A DNA stretch of 36,788 nucleotides from JAXMBN01 sp046349875 (GTDB taxonomy: Bacteria > Planctomycetota > Planctomycetia > Pirellulales > Pirellulaceae): positions 1 to 36,788 of the forward strand of contig JAXMBN010000050.1 of the NCBI GenBank assembly GCA_046349875.1, in the 5' to 3' direction. The notes beneath the pieces were generated by a model. The model saw nothing but the letters and a program-made list of their open reading frames with translations, was not told the origin of the DNA and made no database searches. Shown piece by piece: positions 1 through 9,367 of the stretch. The position numbers and the translations under genes are program-made. Position 1 is the first letter of the stretch. Each line of letters starts with the position of its first letter.

Positions 1-1779
1 TTTCTTTTGTTGAGTACCCAAGGTGGTATGCGAGGCGAAGATGGCAAGCCTATTGCACTTGGATACCATACTGGCCACTGGGAAGTGGGACTGATGGTTC
101 GCGCAGCGGCTGACTCGATTGCGAGCCTCGGCGGCGTTCCCTTTGCGGGCTATGTCAGCGATCCCTGCGATGGTCGTTCGCAAGGGACAACAGGCATGTT
201 CGATTCGCTTCCCTATCGCAACGATGCAGCGATCGTATTTCGTCGATTGATTCGATCCCTACCGACGCGTCGCGGCGTTCTGGGAGTCGCGACCTGCGAC
301 AAGGGCCTTCCCGCGATGATGTTGGCATTGGCCGGGTGCAGTCAACTACCAGGCATCATCGTTCCCGGTGGCGTTACCTTGCCAGCTCGGGCTGCCGAAG
401 ACTTGGGAAAAGTGCAAACGATTGGTGCTCGCTATGTGCATGGTGAGATCAGTCTTCAAGAAGCGGCCGATGCCGGCTGCCGCGCTTGCGGATCACCAGG
501 AGGTGGTTGCCAATTTTTAGGAACGGCTGCAACATCGCAAGTCATCGCCGAAGCCTTGGGAATGACCGTTCCCCATGCCGCGTTGGCACCAAGTGGTCAA
601 CCCATTTGGATCGATATGGCCAAACGAAGCGCTCAAGCCCTGTGGGATATGTCTCAGCGAAAACAGACACTGGCAGATGTACTCACCGAGGATTCATTTC
701 ACAACGCATTGGCTGTACATGCAGCCTGTGGTGGTTCGACCAACTTGCTGCTACACGTTCCTGCGATCGCCTTTGCCGCCAAAATTCGAAGGCCGACGGT
801 GGAAGAATGGACTCGCGTGAATCAACAAGTGTGGCGTTTCGTAGATGTGCTGCCCAATGGCCCGCAATACCATCCCACCATTCGACTGTTTCTAGCTGGT
901 GGTGTTCCTGAAATCATGTGGCATCTTCGTGAAATGGGAATCGCTAGAACGCAGGCCAAGACCATTACGGGACAAACGTGGGACGAAATCTTGGATGCTT
1001 GGCAAGGGTCGGAACGACGCGCCTTCTGTCGCGAACTTCTGCAGCGCGAAGATGGAGTCGATCCCAATGAAGTCATCCTTCCGCCAACAGTTGCCAGATC
1101 GCGAGGCTTCACTTCCACAGTTTGCTTCCCACGCGGCAATCTCTGCCCAGAAGGATCGGTGATCAAATCGACGGCGATCGACCCAAGCGTCATCGATGCC
1201 GATGGTGTCTATCGCAAGTCGGGACCAGCCCGTGTATTCACTCGCGAGTCCGACGCTGTTGCGGCCATCAAGGGTCAACACCCACGTCCCATTCAGGAAG
1301 GAGATATCCTCGTGCTCATCGGCCGTGGCCCGATGGGAAGTGGCATGGAAGAGACCTATCAGGTAACCAGTGCGCTCAAACACTTGCCTTGGGGCAAGCA
1401 TGTAGCCGTGGTGACCGATGCAAGATTTTCTGGGGTAAGCACGGGAGCATGCATCGGACACGTAGGCCCTGAAGCATTGGCAGGAGGACCGCTCGGCAAA
1501 GTTCGCGATGATGATTGGATCGAAATCATGATCGATCGCAATCGATTGGTTGGCACAGTCAATCTCGTGGGAACGCGTGAAGGACGCTTTACCGATGACG
1601 AAGCGACCCAACTGCTTCAAAGCCGTGATCCCCATCCTGATTTGCGCGAAGATGCGAACTTGCCAGAAGATACGCGACTCTGGGCGGCATTGCAAAATGT
1701 TGGTGGTGGCACGTGGGGCGGTTGCGTCTATGACGTCGAGGCCATCGTTGAAGCATTGAAGAAGTCGGCGGATCGATAA
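1..1779 (+). CDS. IlvD/Edd-family dehydratase, D-xylonate dehydratase YjhG/YagF-like (5' truncated)
   Basis: The frame is open from base 1, so the N-terminus lies outside the window; about 592 residues remain, against roughly 650 from memory for the YjhG/YagF type. Such enzymes dehydrate sugar acids such as D-xylonate with an Fe-S cluster and Mg2+ in the cytoplasm. Three cysteines sit where the IlvD/Edd family has its cluster ligands: SDPCDGRSQGT, TCDKGLP and GGGCQFLGTA. The C-terminal half has the family's swivel-domain signature VTDARFSGVSTGACIGHVGP. The opening STQGGMRGEDGKP and the phrase GYHTGHWEVGLM fit the YjhG/YagF branch better than branched-chain dihydroxyacid dehydratase. ilvN and ilvC lie 10 kb away, so this is probably not their IlvD. 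Family assignment is sure; the substrate is inferred. Confidence 0.85.
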   Translation, partial: FLLLSTQGGMRGEDGKPIALGYHTGHWEVGLMVRAAADSIASLGGVPFAGYVSDPCDGRSQGTTGMFDSLPYRNDAAIVFRRLIRSLPTRRGVLGVATCDKGLPAMMLALAGCSQLPGIIVPGGVTLPARAAEDLGKVQTIGARYVHGEISLQEAADAGCRACGSPGGGCQFLGTAATSQVIAEALGMTVPHAALAPSGQPIWIDMAKRSAQALWDMSQRKQTLADVLTEDSFHNALAVHAACGGSTNLLLHVPAIAFAAKIRRPTVEEWTRVNQQVWRFVDVLPNGPQYHPTIRLFLAGGVPEIMWHLREMGIARTQAKTITGQTWDEILDAWQGSERRAFCRELLQREDGVDPNEVILPPTVARSRGFTSTVCFPRGNLCPEGSVIKSTAIDPSVIDADGVYRKSGPARVFTRESDAVAAIKGQHPRPIQEGDILVLIGRGPMGSGMEETYQVTSALKHLPWGKHVAVVTDARFSGVSTGACIGHVGPEALAGGPLGKVRDDDWIEIMIDRNRLVGTVNLVGTREGRFTDDEATQLLQSRDPHPDLREDANLPEDTRLWAALQNVGGGTWGGCVYDVEAIVEALKKSADR

Positions 1780-1783
1780 GACC

Positions 1784-1821
1784 ATCCAAAGATGTGTGTC
1801 GTTTTGTTGAAGCCTTTGGAT
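1784..1821. repeat. inverted repeat between convergent genes
   Basis: Perfect 8-bp arms ATCCAAAG and CTTTGGAT are separated by 22 nt in the 99-bp gap between the convergent dehydratase and NUDIX genes. There is no T-tract. It could be a weak bidirectional terminator, but the long loop makes this tentative. Confidence 0.25.
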
Positions 1822-1878
1822 CGACTTAAAGTGGATTCGGCGCGCGGCCCTCGCTTGCACCTTCCATGTTGCATCCGA

Positions 1879-2424
1879 TCATTGGCTCTGCGCGAGCCGA
1901 GCAATCTTGAGGAGCGCGACACACGTGGGCGCATGGGTAATGGTTTGCGAATCGATGGCAAGCAATGCATCTTCCAAGGACATCTCCACTCGTTCGATAC
2001 ATTCAGTCCCTTCGTTCTCAGGAGGCACGAAGGTAAGATGGGTCGCAAGGTAGAGGCGGGTGGGTGAAGCAATGGCGGAAGTGAACGGATCTACCCAACC
2101 AAGCTCCTTCCATGTATCTGCAACGATCCCCAATTCTTCGCGTAGTTCGCGACGCGCACATTCGATGGGATCCTCACCTGGTTCGATGCCGCCGCTGACA
2201 CCCTCTAGCGTGACACGGCCAACCGCGTAGTGAAATTCGCGGGTCAGATGGACGTTTTTATGGGCATCGACCGCAATTACGCAGACGCCTGCTTTGAGCC
2301 GAACTGTCGAATACGTTCCCGGTTTTCCGTCGGGACGAATTACTTGGTCTAATCGTAGGTCCATCCACGGATCCGAATAAATTTCCTGGGAAGACACGAT
2401 TTTCCAGGGGCCGTGAATTTCCAT
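1879..2424 (-). CDS. NUDIX hydrolase (ADP-ribose pyrophosphatase-like)
   Basis: About 181 residues from the ATG at 2424; longer readings upstream begin with a non-typical N-terminus, so I chose MEIHGPWK. It carries a complete NUDIX box (G-x5-E-x7-REUxEExGU): GGIEPGEDPIECARR followed by ELREELGI. The preceding strands (SSQEIYSDPWMDLRLD, then VCVIAVDAHKNVHLTREFHYAVG) resemble ADP-sugar pyrophosphatases, which hydrolyse ADP-ribose and similar nucleoside diphosphates using Mg2+. It is convergent with the dehydratase and divergent from the EboD-type synthase gene. No clear Shine-Dalgarno precedes the start. The NUDIX fold is certain; the precise substrate cannot be read from sequence. Confidence 0.85.
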   Translation of the reverse strand: MEIHGPWKIVSSQEIYSDPWMDLRLDQVIRPDGKPGTYSTVRLKAGVCVIAVDAHKNVHLTREFHYAVGRVTLEGVSGGIEPGEDPIECARRELREELGIVADTWKELGWVDPFTSAIASPTRLYLATHLTFVPPENEGTECIERVEMSLEDALLAIDSQTITHAPTCVALLKIARLAQSQ

Positions 2425-2585
2425 GATAGGGGGGCTCAACCAAGAGGGGTTTGGAGTATCAAAACGGTTGGTTCGGGTTAAGATAATAGGAAGGAAGCGT
2501 GCGATCAGGGAGGGCATTGCACGAAAAAGGAACGATTCCAGGGACGCAATTCCTCCCGCCTTATTTTCCGCAAGAAGTTTTCTCC

Positions 2586-3803
2586 ATGCATGCGCCCCTC
2601 CCCAACGAATCTTCGAATCGCATCGACATTCCGTTCGAAGTTCCGTGCTTTCATCGGCTGCGTTTCACCGAGGATTGCTTTGGCATCGATTGGCCCATAT
2701 TGAGTGAGCTCTTTCTGGCTTCCGATGGACCTGCACGCATTCAAGTTTGGATCGACGAGGGACTCGAAGCGTGGGATCCACAACTACCAAGCCGTATTCG
2801 CGATTGTATTGAAAGCGATTCAGATCGCATGGTTTTGGTGTCGCCCGTCCATCGAATCGCCGGTGGGGAAACCATCAAGAACGATCCTGCAACCGTTGAC
2901 CAGATTTTGATGGAGATCGATCGCGATAATCTTGACCGTCGCAGTTACATCCTCGTGATTGGTGGCGGTGCTGTTCTTGATGCCGTGGGATTTGCTGCGG
3001 CTATTGCGCATCGCGGCATTCGATTGATTCGCGTCCCAACCACAACGTTGGCCCAAGCCGATAGTGGTGTCGGCGTAAAGAATGCGGTGAATGCATTTGG
3101 CAAGAAGAACTGGAAAGGCACGTTCGCGATTCCTTGGGCTGTCGTCAATGATGAGCGGATGTTACTGGGTCTGACCGATCGCGATTTTCGTTGTGGCTTT
3201 TCCGAAGCCGTCAAGGTTTCGTTGCTGAAGAATCCAGAAGCCTTTCAATTCCTCGTACGGAATGCATCTCATATTGCGCGACGTGATATGCGTGTTGCCA
3301 TGCACGCCATTCGTTCCTCGGTGCTTATGCACCTCCATCATATCACGCAAGGTGGCGATCCCTTTGAGGCCCTCGAGGCTCGTCCGCTCGACTTCGGTCA
3401 CTGGTCAGCTCATAAGCTTGAAGCCTTGACGCGGTATGAGGTTCGTCATGGTGAGGCAGTGTCGATTGGTGTTGCTCTCGATACGGCCTACTCTGCGTTG
3501 ACGCTCGGACTATCGGAAGATGTAGTTCATCAAACGCTCGATACGCTCACCAATATGGGCTTACCGATTTTCGATCCGTGGCTCGAACGCAAAGAAATCT
3601 TCCAAGGACTGGAAGAGTTCCGACAGCATCTCGGAGGACGGCTCACGCTGACAATGCTTCGCGATGTGGGGCAACCTGTCGATGTTCACGAAGTCGATTA
3701 CGAAGCCATGCGGCAAGCGGTTTCTCAACTAAAAGTTCACGCCATGGCGACGTCGGCAACTTTGAAAACCGTCTCGGCTCTTCGGAATCCAAGCCGCTGG
3801 TAG
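2586..3803 (+). CDS. 3-dehydroquinate synthase-like protein, EboD type
   Basis: About 405 residues from the ATG at 2586; the reading extends upstream, but MHAPLPNESS follows a purine-rich stretch (CAAGAAG). It is a sugar-phosphate cyclase of the dehydroquinate synthase superfamily, with the NAD-binding GGGAVLDAVGFAA and the metal and substrate region FRCGFSEAVKVSLLK. It also has ARPLDFGHWSAHKLE and YEVRHGEAVSIGVALDT, whose Glu and His residues match the metal ligands of the superfamily. The DFGHWSAHKLE wording and the long N-terminal extension are what I remember of EboD in the ebo cluster, rather than shikimate-pathway AroB. No other ebo genes are adjacent. Its 3' end overlaps the convergent acetyltransferase by 67 bp. 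Superfamily is sure; the EboD subtype is probable. Confidence 0.8.
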   Translation: MHAPLPNESSNRIDIPFEVPCFHRLRFTEDCFGIDWPILSELFLASDGPARIQVWIDEGLEAWDPQLPSRIRDCIESDSDRMVLVSPVHRIAGGETIKNDPATVDQILMEIDRDNLDRRSYILVIGGGAVLDAVGFAAAIAHRGIRLIRVPTTTLAQADSGVGVKNAVNAFGKKNWKGTFAIPWAVVNDERMLLGLTDRDFRCGFSEAVKVSLLKNPEAFQFLVRNASHIARRDMRVAMHAIRSSVLMHLHHITQGGDPFEALEARPLDFGHWSAHKLEALTRYEVRHGEAVSIGVALDTAYSALTLGLSEDVVHQTLDTLTNMGLPIFDPWLERKEIFQGLEEFRQHLGGRLTLTMLRDVGQPVDVHEVDYEAMRQAVSQLKVHAMATSATLKTVSALRNPSRW

Positions 3804-4291
3804 AGACGCACGGCAGCCGTATTTTGAACGGTGACTTCCAGGTGCGCCATTTGACAGCCAACATTGGCAAAGCCTTCCAAGGCCTTGAAAAGAAGAGCTG
3901 ACCCCAAGCCTTTGCCGCGATGCGAGGGGATGACCCCTAAATTCTGAATGGCGCCTTGAAAGGTCTCGGCTCGCAACCCTTGCACCGTTGCTACAGGTAG
4001 CGAAAGCCCTTCGGAATCATCGATGACCAACCATGTCGCTTCCGGAACAAAGTTGCTGCGGAACGCGATATCGCGCATGAGCTGATGGCAGCCCTCGCGT
4101 GAACCCAAGCAGGGAAAGACAGTTGCATCGAGTTCATGGCGAAAGCATTCCCATTTCACCTTGGCATGGAAGCCTAAAATCGATTCATGCCATGGTGCAA
4201 AACGATACGTCGACGGAAGTTGACTAGCCCCATCGGGAAGATTCGCTAACGCGATCTCCATTCGGTATCGTTTGAAATAAGTGACGGCCAT
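3737..4291 (-). CDS. GNAT-family N-acetyltransferase
   Basis: 184 residues from the ATG at 4291; a TTG start at 4312 would add seven. The C-terminal half holds the GNAT acetyl-CoA motif A, LGVIPSHRGKGLGSALL (Q/RxxGxG/A pattern as HRGKGLG), then the motif B region VTVQNTAAVRLYQRLGF. The N-terminal half is a GNAT-like but divergent domain of unknown specificity. It acetylates an amino group of some small molecule or protein using acetyl-CoA; the substrate is unknown. The last 22 codons are antisense to the end of the EboD-type gene. Because the LYQRLGF motif lies just before that overlap, the C-terminus appears genuine. Confidence 0.75.
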   Translation of the reverse strand: MAVTYFKRYRMEIALANLPDGASQLPSTYRFAPWHESILGFHAKVKWECFRHELDATVFPCLGSREGCHQLMRDIAFRSNFVPEATWLVIDDSEGLSLPVATVQGLRAETFQGAIQNLGVIPSHRGKGLGSALLFKALEGFANVGCQMAHLEVTVQNTAAVRLYQRLGFRRAETVFKVADVAMA

Positions 4292-4761
4292 GGATTCGAC
4301 GAATGATCGCAACTGTAGGATGATGAGAACCGCTCAATTCTAACTCTCTGCTCCATTCCAGGTCAAATTTTGTCAATTCGGCAAACCAAGTTCTCGTTGA
4401 ATTGCTTCCTATTTCCCGTATAACCATTGCATTTTGACATCCTTTGCAAGATTGAGTTTCTCCACAACCCGACGCATAAACGCGGAAGTTGCGAGTTTGA
4501 GTATTATCCTTAGGGAAGATTCGTTACCCCTTTTCCTGCGCAAAATCTTGCCAAGCCTAAAAGCGGACCGCTACATTGGTGGGCGATTGCAAGAAATCCT
4601 TTCAAGCCTCCACAACTCGCGAAGATTCCCTTCTTCGATCGCCAAGACACAATCGCATCCTAGCACCAAGAGTGTGCCATTCAGGCCATTGTGAATCTCA
4701 GCGATAGCCTCATCCACTCAGCCCGATTCGGGCCCATCGCTTTTCAAGTTGAGCTGATTTC
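4292..4761. other. intergenic region, 470 bp, no gene recognised
   Basis: It lies between the divergent acetyltransferase and SHD1-propeller genes and must hold both promoters. An 86-codon open frame at 4434-4694 has a composition unlike the neighbouring proteins and no recognisable motif, so I do not call it. No strong hairpin or T-tract was seen. Confidence 0.5.
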
Positions 4762-7700
4762 ATGAATCATTCGATTGTACGCATGCTGTCGAACCTCGTC
4801 TTGGTTTGCCTATTCGTGCACGGACAGAACCTGTATGGACAATCGGAGATTCGCAAGTGGCATGCAGCCACGGGAGGTTTCAATGTAGAAGCTGAAATGC
4901 TGGACCTTCGTGACAATAAAGTCCAACTCAAAAAGAAAGATGGCACCGAGATTTGGGTGGAATTAGAGAAGCTTAGCTTGGCGGACATTCGTTATGTCGA
5001 AGAGACGATGAAAAAGGCTAGACAAGGCCTACGTCAAAACATGAAGGAGACAAGTAAAGAAGAAACCTCCAAGGAGGATGTCCCTTCCAACAATGACGAT
5101 GGTGAAACGGAAGGGAGCTCGCGTCTTCCGGGATGGGAAGTCGATTCGGATGGAGGTTCAACCAAGTCACCGTTTGCGGGCATGAAGGAAGTGAACCTGG
5201 TACTCACCGGTTCATCGCATGATGTCACATTTCCAAGTGTGCCTTCTCTATGGGTCGGTACATCGCGGCATGCTGGAACAACACGGCAATTCCAAGTCGC
5301 CAATATACGAACCGGCAAATTGCTCGATCCCGTTGCCGTCGATGCAACCGCTCAGAAGTTTGCGCTCAGTCCAGATGGATCGAGTTTTGCAGTGGTCGGT
5401 GGCTTCCCTTCCAAGATCGCCATCTATTCCACCTCGAATGGCAAAAAGTTGAAAGACATTCCTTCGGCCGAAAACAGTTTAATGAATAAAGTCTTTTACA
5501 CTTCGCCGCAACAATTGGTCGTCGTTGAAAGTGGACTCCGCCACAACATCTCACTCTTCGATATCAAATCAGGCAAGGTGACGAAGACCATTGAGATGGA
5601 TCATTCTGCAACTGGCGAGATTGCGTTGAGCCCGAATGGAAAACTCCTCGCCTTCGGAGGCTCGCAAGGCGTCATTCATTTGGTCGATCTAAAACAAGGT
5701 AAGCGAAAGCCTGATCTCGCGATTGCTCCTAAAGAAGGTTCCTACTTTCACGTCGCGGACCTCTCGTTTTGCCGCGATGGCAATGAACTCGCGGTGTTAG
5801 GTTCGGGTACAACCACCGAAATGCAAGTCTTTTCGATGAAGACGGGACGTGTCGTCGCCAAACATATCTTGAGTGAAAGCCTTCATTCTCTGTGCCCAAA
5901 CTATTCGGGCTATCAAGGTCCTGCCGTCGAATCGTATGCTGGCAACAAAGGCTGGATTTTGTATGGTCGCGCAATCATCGATCGGGACAAGGGTGGGCCG
6001 ATTTGGCTGGCCGAGAAACCCAAGAATGGGTCGCTTTCAGATAGCGTCTTCCGCGTCATGATCGATGATACGCGACAACTCGCGTTGGTCGGCAACTTTC
6101 AGTCACAACGATTCGAGATTTCCGAACTCCCATTGTCGGAGATTTCCAAATCGAAAGAGATGGTTGTCAAAGGTGGAACGGTTGAGGACGCAGGGCTTCC
6201 CGAGGCTCGGCCCGTCAACGCTTCCAGTAGCAAGCTTGTCGATGTCGATCCCAATCTCGATCTCTATCAAGGCCAAAAGAAAGCGACGGCTTCGAAGAGT
6301 CCGGCCAAGACCATCTCAATCAACTCTGAGTTGGGGCTTTTCAATCAGGTGTTGTTTGCAAGGGATGAAGACAATACTTGCGTCGCCATCTCCCTCCAAC
6401 CATCAAACAGCAAAAAATCGGCGGCGGTAATCTCTCTCGATTCAGGCAAGGTTGGCAAAGTGATCGACGTTAGCTTTGTGTCGAGAATCCATTGCATCTC
6501 GCAAGATGGCAAGTGGATCGCTGCCACGACAGGCAAACAAAATGATCGTGTCGACCTATTTGATTTGAAAAGTGGTAAACATGCCTATGGCTTTCGACCA
6601 GGCAAAAGCACCGACACCCTCAATTCCATTCAGTCGGTGCGATTCTTGGGAGAAGATCGTCTGGTGACGGTTACTTCGCGCAATGAAGCCGTCGTATGGG
6701 AAGTACCTTCGGGCGATCCTGTCTATCGCTTTCCAACCTTTGGAACGGTCTTTCCATTTCCGTCGGGTGATAGATTCGTTCACTTCTCACAGGGTGGTTG
6801 GATGGTACGCCAAAGCTCCAATGGCAAGCCGTTGGGGCGTTTGGATTCCAAGTCTTTGAATGGCAATGAGTTTCCAACCCATATCATCATTCGCGATGAC
6901 GAGACCGCATGTGCAGCATTGGTGGGTGTGAATGATCAGCAGAGGATCATCGTATGGGATTTGCAATCAGGGAAGCGTTCGCATGAGGTAGCCATCACAA
7001 GAGTTTCATCAGCAATTGCTCTTTCGTCCGCCAATACGGGCAAGAGCGTGCCGATTCGCGATATCGTCACATCTCGTTATGAACCGCGCGCAACTCCCGT
7101 CGTCGAAGGTATCGATTGGTGTGATGACGAAACACTGATGCTCCATTGGAACCGATCCGATCAAAGTCGTTTCGCCAACTCGAAGTCGATTTCTCCTAAC
7201 GTCATCTCGCTCCTATCGCTGAAAGAACGTCGTCTACTTTGGGATTACCGACTTCCGCTCGGTATCGCCCTTCAAGGAGTCCCTGAAGGACAACTTTGGT
7301 TCTGCGAATTTGCAACGGGTGCAAGTCGCTTGGTCGGTCGCGACATGCCTTCGAAAGTGGCTCAAGAGCGAATCGCGCAAGCAGGTCCACCGAAACGAGT
7401 CCTGAAAGCCGACGACAGCATCATGATCGATTTGCTCGTGCGCATCTCAGGCGACAAACTGGCCGACGGATTGCTGGCAGATCAACTTCTCGCTGCCATG
7501 GAACCATCGTTGAAGGAAGGCAAAGTCACGACTTCCGAACGAGCCGGACTTAAGCTTAGCGTTCGCGCCGTTTCGTTTTCGGATCGTGGCAATCGTTCAA
7601 ACATTCCCGACCTTTTACTCTCTTGTAAACTCACCAATATTTCCGATGAGATTCTATGGCAACAGGAACAACTTTTTACCGGTGTGCCATCCAACGACGT

Positions 7701-7881
7701 CAAAGCGGATCTCGTCGAGAATGCTCGCAAGAAACAGTGGCAAAGCGCTTTGGAATGGCTTAAGGAAACGGTCGATCCCAATACTATCTATGAGAATTGG
7801 TATTACCGAGGCGTGGGGGAATCGTTGCTTTCACAAAACGATGAAAAGGTGATCGAAATCTATAGCGGCAAAACAAAGTAA
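4762..7881 (+). CDS. secreted SHD1-domain / WD40-like beta-propeller protein
   Basis: 1039 residues. An N-terminal signal peptide (MLSNLVLVCLFVHGQ, ending near YGQS) indicates export. Residues about 30-85 form an SHD1 (SLA1 homology 1) module: IRKWHAATGGFNVEAEMLD then VQLKKKDGTEIWVELEKLSL. This module is common in planctomycete exported proteins. A Ser/Thr/Glu-rich linker (residues about 93-130) follows. Then come two blocks of propeller blades (about 150-470 and 520-860) with repeated turns such as ALSPDGSSFAVVGG, ALSPNGKLLAFGG and VWEVPSGDPVYRF, typical of degenerate WD40. The C-terminal 170 residues resemble no domain I know. It probably acts as an extracytoplasmic scaffold. It is followed by another propeller gene on the same strand. 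Confidence 0.8.
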   Translation: MNHSIVRMLSNLVLVCLFVHGQNLYGQSEIRKWHAATGGFNVEAEMLDLRDNKVQLKKKDGTEIWVELEKLSLADIRYVEETMKKARQGLRQNMKETSKEETSKEDVPSNNDDGETEGSSRLPGWEVDSDGGSTKSPFAGMKEVNLVLTGSSHDVTFPSVPSLWVGTSRHAGTTRQFQVANIRTGKLLDPVAVDATAQKFALSPDGSSFAVVGGFPSKIAIYSTSNGKKLKDIPSAENSLMNKVFYTSPQQLVVVESGLRHNISLFDIKSGKVTKTIEMDHSATGEIALSPNGKLLAFGGSQGVIHLVDLKQGKRKPDLAIAPKEGSYFHVADLSFCRDGNELAVLGSGTTTEMQVFSMKTGRVVAKHILSESLHSLCPNYSGYQGPAVESYAGNKGWILYGRAIIDRDKGGPIWLAEKPKNGSLSDSVFRVMIDDTRQLALVGNFQSQRFEISELPLSEISKSKEMVVKGGTVEDAGLPEARPVNASSSKLVDVDPNLDLYQGQKKATASKSPAKTISINSELGLFNQVLFARDEDNTCVAISLQPSNSKKSAAVISLDSGKVGKVIDVSFVSRIHCISQDGKWIAATTGKQNDRVDLFDLKSGKHAYGFRPGKSTDTLNSIQSVRFLGEDRLVTVTSRNEAVVWEVPSGDPVYRFPTFGTVFPFPSGDRFVHFSQGGWMVRQSSNGKPLGRLDSKSLNGNEFPTHIIIRDDETACAALVGVNDQQRIIVWDLQSGKRSHEVAITRVSSAIALSSANTGKSVPIRDIVTSRYEPRATPVVEGIDWCDDETLMLHWNRSDQSRFANSKSISPNVISLLSLKERRLLWDYRLPLGIALQGVPEGQLWFCEFATGASRLVGRDMPSKVAQERIAQAGPPKRVLKADDSIMIDLLVRISGDKLADGLLADQLLAAMEPSLKEGKVTTSERAGLKLSVRAVSFSDRGNRSNIPDLLLSCKLTNISDEILWQQEQLFTGVPSNDVKADLVENARKKQWQSALEWLKETVDPNTIYENWYYRGVGESLLSQNDEKVIEIYSGKTK

Positions 7882-8018
7882 CGATCGATTAGTGGTATCT
7901 CACACAGAATTACCGATTTCCTGGCGTGGCTTCATCGAACAGCGGTGTCCATAGTTCTGTTGAAACCAGCTAAAATGCTTGAGTCATTTCAGTTGGAATT
8001 CTATCGGGAGATCGAATC

Positions 8019-9254
8019 ATGATTCGAAGTTGGATGTGGATCGCGTTGGGAGTACTGTCGGCAAGCACCGCTATGGCCGACGATTGGACGCAGTGGAGAG
8101 GTCCTCATCGCGATGGTCGATCGGAGGAAAAGGGACTTCTTTCCAAATGGCCTGAAGGCGGTCCCCGCTTGCTGTGGCAAGCGAACGACATCGGAGGTGG
8201 TTATTCAACGCCTTCGATCGCCAACGGAAAAGCCTACATGGTAGCAAGCATCGGTACCGAGCAAGAAGAAGTCATCGCATTGTCCGTGAACGATGGAAAA
8301 CAGATTTGGAAACAAACGATAGGAAAAGTAGGTCCGAACCAAGGTCCGCAATATCCTGGATCGCGTTCGACGCCGACCATTGTTGGGAAAGACCTTTATT
8401 GCCTCGGCTCCGACGGTGACTTGGTTTGCCTCAATGCAGAATCAGGTTCCAAGATTTGGTCAAAGAACCTGCGTAAAGAGTTTGACGGCCAAGCTGGCAT
8501 GTGGGCGTATACCGAATCGCCTCTGATCGACGGTGATCTCTTGATCTGTGCACCAGGTGGTAAAAAGGCGACCGTCGTCGCGCTCAAACGCGGTACGGGA
8601 GAATTGGTATGGAGTTGCCCTCTACCCGATGGTGATGCCGCCAGTTATTCTTCGCCGATGGTCGCGACGATCGGCGGAACCAAACAATACGTTTTGTTTC
8701 TCGGCAAAGGTATCGTTGGAATTCAGGCCGACCGAGGTGAATTCTTGTGGCGATACAACAAGACATCCGATGTCGCTGCAAACATCGCCACTCCTATCAT
8801 CCAAGGAGACATGGTGTACTCGGCCGCAAGCCGCGTCGGGGGAGCGTTGATTCAAGCACCGGGCAAAACAGGCGAACCCGCAGAGATCTATTTCGCGAAG
8901 ACACTTCCATCGGGCATCGGCGGAAGTGTTCTCGTCGACGGAAAGTTATATGGCTCTTCAGGTCCAGCCATGACATGCGTCGAGTTTGCAACGGGCAAGG
9001 TCCTTTGGCAAGATCGTAGCATCGGGGCTGCCGCAGTTTGTTACGCCGATGGAAAAATCTATCTTCATGGCGAGAACAACGAGCTAGCGATGATCGAAGC
9101 TTCGGATCAAGGCTACAAGCTGTTGGGCACTTGCACGCCCCCCAATGCACCTGATCGTGGTAACAAGAAAGCTTGGACTCATCCCGTCATCGCAGATGGC
9201 AAACTCTACATTCGGGATCAAGGATCGGTTTGGTGCTACGACATTCGTGGCTAG
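8019..9254 (+). CDS. exported PQQ-binding-like beta-propeller repeat protein
   Basis: 411 residues starting MIRSWMWIALGVLSASTAMA, a signal peptide cleaved near AMA-DD. The mature start DDWTQWRGPHRDGRSEEKGLL is the usual opening of planctomycete PQQ-like (BamB/quinoprotein-type) outer-space proteins. Repeats of the form AxNGKxYxVxS, VIALSVNDGKQIWK, LVCLNAESGSKIWSK and VVALKRGTGELVWS define an eight-bladed propeller of the PQQ-repeat type. No dehydrogenase catalytic region is present, so enzymatic activity is not implied; a structural or ligand-binding role in the periplasm is more likely. It lies 137 bp after the SHD1-propeller gene on the same strand and ends before a large hairpin. Confidence 0.85.
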   Translation: MIRSWMWIALGVLSASTAMADDWTQWRGPHRDGRSEEKGLLSKWPEGGPRLLWQANDIGGGYSTPSIANGKAYMVASIGTEQEEVIALSVNDGKQIWKQTIGKVGPNQGPQYPGSRSTPTIVGKDLYCLGSDGDLVCLNAESGSKIWSKNLRKEFDGQAGMWAYTESPLIDGDLLICAPGGKKATVVALKRGTGELVWSCPLPDGDAASYSSPMVATIGGTKQYVLFLGKGIVGIQADRGEFLWRYNKTSDVAANIATPIIQGDMVYSAASRVGGALIQAPGKTGEPAEIYFAKTLPSGIGGSVLVDGKLYGSSGPAMTCVEFATGKVLWQDRSIGAAAVCYADGKIYLHGENNELAMIEASDQGYKLLGTCTPPNAPDRGNKKAWTHPVIADGKLYIRDQGSVWCYDIRG

Positions 9255-9279
9255 CCTTCCTTGAAATGCAAGATGTTTA

Positions 9280-9328
9280 TCCATCCATCGAAGCGTTGAC
9301 TTAGCGGTCGAACGCTGCGATGGATGGA
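9280..9328. terminator. large near-perfect hairpin between convergent genes
   Basis: Outer arms TCCATCCATCG and CGATGGATGGA pair perfectly over 11 bp. After a single A/G mismatch, inner arms AGCGTT and AACGCT pair over 6 bp, with a further GAC/GTC closure near the loop. It lies exactly between the convergent propeller and methyltransferase genes. There is no U-tract on either strand, so it may be a bidirectional terminator of unusual form, an mRNA 3' stabiliser or a dispersed REP-like element. Confidence 0.55.
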
Positions 9329-9367
9329 GATTCGGCGTGGGTTTCGTTGGAAGAACCTTTGCCTACA

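Noticed and set aside
892..1860. Long reverse open frame opposite the dehydratase gene
   Set aside because: It is antisense to a gene with clear family motifs, and its protein shows no domain.
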